Origin: Desulfobacterales bacterium
Lineage (GTDB): Bacteria; Desulfobacterota; Desulfobacteria; Desulfobacterales; Desulfosalsimonadaceae
Direction: 5' to 3'
Assembly: GCA_018334855.1 (NCBI GenBank)
Contig: JAGXLE010000021.1
Location: 1-10,869, forward strand
Length of the DNA: 10,869 nt
Position 1 is the first letter of the stretch, and each line of letters begins with the position of its first letter. The translations under genes and the position numbers were made by a program. Positions 8,670 through 10,869 of this stretch are shown here, one piece after another. The notes below the pieces were generated by a model. That model was not told the DNA's origin. It saw nothing but the letters and a program-made list of their open reading frames with translations, and did no database searches.

Positions 8670-9203
8670 TTAAAGCGCAAGTTCCGTATTTTTCCCGTCG
8701 GCTTCGTGTTCGATCAGTCTGGTTTTCATAGCAGATCCGCCTCCGAAACCGCCGACTGTGCGGTCGCTTCGAATCACCCGATGGCAGGGAATCAGCAGCG
8801 GCCATGGATTTGCGGCCATGGTATTGCCGACAAACCTGGCCGCTCCCGGTCTTTCTACCAAGGCAGCGATTTCCCCGTAAGTACGCACCTGTCCATACGG
8901 AATTTCAGATGTTTTTTTAAAAACAGCTCTCTGGAGCCGGGTCAGGCCTTTCAGACAAATCCATTTCCAGGGGGTCTCCAAGGGCCTGCCCTGGTCAAAG
9001 TAGCTGCGGATCATGTCATAAACACATTGTGCTTCCCTGCATAAACTGCGGTCTGGGCCGCTGCAGTCAGTATTTTCCGCAAATATTCCCTCCTGGTCCC
9101 GGGCAAATGTTTCAGGCAGAAAAATCCGCTCTATAAGAAACGGCTCAGGCGAAAACTTCACTGCAACCGTGCCAATCCACGCATTTACGTTAAAAACAGG
9201 CAT
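8670..9203 (-). CDS. ogt: Methylated-DNA--protein-cysteine methyltransferase (Ogt/MGMT type)
   Basis: This suicide repair protein moves the alkyl group from O6-alkylguanine (and O4-alkylthymine) in DNA to its own cysteine. From the chosen start it has 177 residues, the usual Ogt length. A poorly conserved N-terminal domain (about 1-85) is followed by the DNA-binding and active-site domain: a QRAVFKKTSEIPYGQVRTYG helix-turn segment (91-110), the arginine-finger region AARFVGNTMAANP (121-133), and the PCHRV motif at 139-143. The acceptor is Cys140, followed by GGFGGG at 151-156. An upstream TTG at 9311 would add 36 residues inside the 3' end of the LarA-like gene. The ATG at 9203 is preferred because a perfect GGAGG (9210-9214) lies six bases upstream. 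The start comes one base after the stop of the upstream gene, so the two are probably translationally coupled. No Ada-type regulatory domain is present, and there is no sign of alkylation-inducible control. Confidence 0.93.
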   Translation of the reverse strand: MPVFNVNAWIGTVAVKFSPEPFLIERIFLPETFARDQEGIFAENTDCSGPDRSLCREAQCVYDMIRSYFDQGRPLETPWKWICLKGLTRLQRAVFKKTSEIPYGQVRTYGEIAALVERPGAARFVGNTMAANPWPLLIPCHRVIRSDRTVGGFGGGSAMKTRLIEHEADGKNTELAL

Positions 9204-9204
9204 T

Positions 9205-10467
9205 TCAATCCTCCGGGTAAAAGGAAAAAAGGTTTCCCGACTTGTCAAATTCCCACGTCCGCCAGGGGGTAATACGTTCCAGGCCGGCATCCGGCCCGAT
9301 TTCTTTTTCAAGGGGCCTGGAAATCTCCATAAATTCCAGCGAAGCCGTATCTCTTATCCGTACGATGCCCGCGTCTTCGCCCTTTTCCAGTCCTGCAGTA
9401 TGAATACACACCCGGAGGCAGCGGCGATCTGTTTCAAAATGGACCGGTATGGCGGCTTTTTCCGGGGAGATTGCAGTTACGGCGTTAACAGCGGTTTTTT
9501 CCGCGTCGATACCCGAAACCAGACGGCTGGTGGTAACATCGGCAAGCCCTATCCCGTTGGCATTGCCGCCGCTTTTCTCCGAGAGCTCGCGCACAAATAT
9601 CCGCCGGGGATCGGGAGAAGTGTGAAAATCGCCGGCAATGTCACGGTGGCGGCCGACTACATTGGAATCCATGCCTATGCCTGAAATCTCCTTGCCGATT
9701 CCGTCCACCACGAGAACATCTATTTTTTCAAAGGGTATCCGCCCCATCATGGCATAGGCCCTGCGCAGAAGCTTTTTTTCCTCATCAACAAAAGATTCCG
9801 GAGGCAGTGCATGGATTTCCGAGAGCCTGCCGCGGCCGTCTTCAATAAGGGCAATGCCGAAAACAACGTTTAAGCGTTCCAAAAGAACCCGGGCTGCGGA
9901 TTCAATCCAGCCAAATGAATGACCGACAGCAAAACGATGACATTCTGCCGCTCCTCTTTCCTTTCCCAGGCCGACTGCAAGCATTTTGCACAGGCCGCTT
10001 TCTATGTCTGCAAAAAACTTTGTATGCGGCTTTATCCTGTTTACCGGCACAATAAGATCCGCATCAAGAGCCGAGGCTGATATGTAGAGCCGCAGGCCTT
10101 CCGCTGTTTCTCCTGCAAGCCTGGTATCCATATCGGCCTGTACCGGCACGCCGGCACTTTTTGCAGATATGCCCAGGGAAGCCAGCAGGCGCTCCTGCCC
10201 CTCCGGGCCGGCTCCTCCGTGGCTGCCCATGGCAGGCACAATAAAGGGTTTTGCCCCCTGATTTTTCAAAAACTGTATAACTTCGAAAACAACCGTATCA
10301 AGCTGGTCTATACCGCGGCTTCCCACGGCCACGGCTACTGATTTCCCGGCTATTTGCGGTCTGTTTTTCATCACCTTTTCAAGAACCGTACGTGTCTTGT
10401 CAACGGCATCCTTAACCGGTAAAGAAACAAGGCGCTGATGAAATACTGCCATTTCCGGGAAATTCAT
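9205..10467 (-). CDS. LarA-like (DUF2088) protein, probable nickel-pincer-cofactor isomerase homologue
   Basis: The 420-residue product resembles the LarA superfamily, whose founder, lactate racemase, uses a nickel-pincer nucleotide bound to a lysine. Visible landmarks are a Rossmann-like N-terminal part with VAVAVGSRGI (44-53) and the PAMGSHGGAG loop (78-87). RIKPHTKF lies at 144-151, SGLCKMLAVGLGKERGAA at 157-174, and a His-containing ECHRFAVGH at 175-183. By position, Lys161 is the candidate cofactor lysine, His177 the candidate nickel ligand, and His83/His148 the candidate catalytic bases. The 16-residue Lys161-His177 spacing equals the LarA Lys184-His200 spacing as I remember it. The C-terminal half includes a VLVVDGIGKEISGIGMDSN segment (251-270). 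The substrate is unknown; lactate is not implied, because LarA homologues act on many 2-hydroxyacids and sugar acids. No larB, larC or larE is in the window. The ATG has AGGAAGG-type Shine-Dalgarno sequence about six bases upstream. The gene is the first of the probable larA-like–ogt–small protein–rnj–ftsK run. Confidence 0.8.
   Translation of the reverse strand: MNFPEMAVFHQRLVSLPVKDAVDKTRTVLEKVMKNRPQIAGKSVAVAVGSRGIDQLDTVVFEVIQFLKNQGAKPFIVPAMGSHGGAGPEGQERLLASLGISAKSAGVPVQADMDTRLAGETAEGLRLYISASALDADLIVPVNRIKPHTKFFADIESGLCKMLAVGLGKERGAAECHRFAVGHSFGWIESAARVLLERLNVVFGIALIEDGRGRLSEIHALPPESFVDEEKKLLRRAYAMMGRIPFEKIDVLVVDGIGKEISGIGMDSNVVGRHRDIAGDFHTSPDPRRIFVRELSEKSGGNANGIGLADVTTSRLVSGIDAEKTAVNAVTAISPEKAAIPVHFETDRRCLRVCIHTAGLEKGEDAGIVRIRDTASLEFMEISRPLEKEIGPDAGLERITPWRTWEFDKSGNLFSFYPED
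9210..9214 (-). promoter_or_regulatory. Shine-Dalgarno deciding the ogt start
   Basis: On the - strand this reads GGAGG, six bases before the ATG at 9203. It lies inside the last codons of the LarA-like gene, whose TGA ends one base before that ATG. The site argues against the longer TTG-initiated frame and suggests coupled translation of the two genes. Confidence 0.85.
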
Positions 10468-10530
10468 TAAATTCCTTCCTGGAAGGCCGGATATATTGAT
10501 ATTAAAACCGACGGCAAAAGGGGAAATGCC

Positions 10531-10560
10531 ATCTTACTGCAGTACGGATGATTCTTTCAA
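10531..10560 (-). promoter_or_regulatory. Possible sigma70-type promoter for the LarA-like gene run
   Basis: On the - strand, TTGAAA (10560-10555) and TAAGAT (10536-10531) are separated by 18 bases, a reasonable match to -35 and -10 elements. Transcription would begin near 10524 and give a leader of about 55-60 bases before the LarA-like ATG. It would also place the GC-rich hairpins upstream, in the 3' region of the ferredoxin transcript. The call rests on pattern only; chance matches of this quality are common. Confidence 0.3.
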
Positions 10561-10593
10561 AATATCTGAAAGCTCATTGTTTTGGAAAGGCTG

Positions 10594-10610
10594 TGCCGGG
10601 CGCCCCGGCA
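10594..10610. repeat. Second GC-rich inverted repeat in the ferredoxin–LarA-like spacer
   Basis: Seven-base arms TGCCGGG and CCCGGCA flank a three-base loop (CGC). It lies 11 bases from the larger hairpin at 10622-10647, and one of its arms can pair with that hairpin instead. It is not followed by a T-run on either strand. Confidence 0.5.
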
Positions 10611-10621
10611 GATCGGCAAGA

Positions 10622-10647
10622 CCCCGGCCATCAATACATGGCCGGGG
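10622..10647 (-). terminator. GC-rich hairpin after the ferredoxin gene (terminator-like, no U-tract)
   Basis: A perfect 10-bp inverted repeat (CCCCGGCCAT and ATGGCCGGGG) encloses a six-base loop, starting about 20 bases after the ferredoxin stop. The position fits a 3'-end structure for that gene. In the ferredoxin direction the T-run (about 10651-10656) comes before the stem, and the sequence after it (GTCTTGCC) is not a run of U. A classic intrinsic terminator is therefore not shown; an RNA-stabilising or Rho-assisted 3' end is equally possible. Confidence 0.45.
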
Positions 10648-10668
10648 CGCAAAAAACCGGTATGCGAG

Positions 10669-10857
10669 CTAAATTTCTTCCACTGTTATAGCGCCGGGTT
10701 CGCAAACCTCGATGCAGCTTTCACATCCCAGGCATTCCTCGGCATTAACAGGAACAGACTTGCCGTCCTGAATTTCAAAAACCTCAACCGGACATACCTC
10801 GACGCATTCCTCGCAACCTTCGCACTTGTCGGCATCCACAATCGGATTAAAAGCCAT
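10669..10857 (-). CDS. 2[4Fe-4S] ferredoxin
   Basis: This is a 62-residue cytoplasmic electron carrier, complete in the window. It holds two CxxCxxCxxxC sets: Cys12/15/18/22 and Cys42/45/48/52. In the standard fold, each cluster takes three cysteines from one set and the last cysteine of the other. The first set ends in the usual Cys-Pro, while the second ends in Cys-Glu-Pro (VCEPGAI), so the proline is moved by one residue. The protein is extremely acidic, with about 16 Asp/Glu against two Lys. That fits a low-potential donor docking to basic partner enzymes, as in anaerobes with pyruvate or other oxoacid oxidoreductases. The ATG is supported by AGGAGA six bases upstream (10864-10869). The stop is followed by about 200 bases with strong hairpins before the LarA-like gene, so it is probably a separate transcript or the highly expressed first gene of a longer one. 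The gene's promoter lies outside the window. Confidence 0.95.
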   Translation of the reverse strand: MAFNPIVDADKCEGCEECVEVCPVEVFEIQDGKSVPVNAEECLGCESCIEVCEPGAITVEEI

Positions 10858-10863
10858 TTTCAG

Positions 10864-10869
10864 TCTCCT
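10864..10869 (-). promoter_or_regulatory. Shine-Dalgarno of the ferredoxin gene
   Basis: On the - strand this reads AGGAGA, six bases before the ferredoxin ATG, right at the window edge. Strong ribosome binding fits a high-abundance electron carrier. Confidence 0.75.

Noticed and set aside
8645..8680. TTG-initiated 12-residue extension of the small unknown gene
   Set aside because: It overlaps the ogt stop, has no strong ribosome site, and the protein pattern starts at the internal ATG. Not excluded.
9204..9311. TTG-initiated N-terminal extension of the ogt gene
   Set aside because: It lies wholly within the 3' end of the LarA-like gene, and a perfect GGAGG six bases before the internal ATG at 9203 marks the real start.
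10535..10544. Perfect 10-bp palindrome TACTGCAGTA near the possible promoter
   Set aside because: It is short, and palindromes of this length are not rare in 10 kb. It overlaps the putative -10 by two bases, so an operator role is conceivable but unsupported.
10526..10672. A 48-residue + strand reading frame in the ferredoxin–LarA-like spacer
   Set aside because: Its composition follows the GC-rich hairpins, its purine run lies only about two bases from the ATG, and it runs into the ferredoxin stop from the opposite strand.

Overview
The window looks like chromosomal core sequence from an anaerobic Desulfobacterota (Deltaproteobacteria) bacterium, most like the Desulfobacterales. This placement is inference from gene content and protein style: an RNase J–FtsK gene pair, a very acidic 2[4Fe-4S] ferredoxin, a UPF0182 membrane protein and a LarA-type nickel-pincer isomerase homologue. 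The Gram-negative AsmA-like protein also fits. Base composition is close to even and similar across the genes. I see no transposase, integrase, phage gene, CRISPR array, tRNA or rRNA, and no sign of recent transfer.

Left part, + strand (1-4348): the C-terminal half of a UPF0182 protein, cut by the window edge, is followed after 46 bases by a 977-residue AsmA/YhdP-like protein with one N-terminal membrane anchor. Both are envelope proteins and are probably cotranscribed.

Middle and right part, - strand (10857 down to 4363): in transcription order these are a 62-residue ferredoxin, a hairpin-rich spacer of about 200 bases, a LarA/DUF2088-type protein, an Ogt-type methylguanine-DNA methyltransferase, a small uncharacterised protein, ribonuclease J and the DNA translocase FtsK. 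The last five genes are spaced by 1 to about 45 bases and form a likely operon. Its products cover a racemase/epimerase-like enzyme, alkylation repair, RNA processing and decay, and chromosome segregation. The link between them looks like shared housekeeping transcription, not one pathway. The two gene blocks converge tail to tail with only 14 bases between stop codons.

I found no convincing novel multi-gene system. The points most worth a second look are the LarA homologue with recognisable cofactor-site residues but no cofactor-synthesis genes nearby, the small protein with a possible His/Cys metal site, and mutually exclusive GC-rich hairpins after the ferredoxin gene. Three starts were moved from longer TTG-initiated frames to internal ATG codons. 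The Ogt change is firm because of its Shine-Dalgarno; the FtsK and small-protein changes are less certain.
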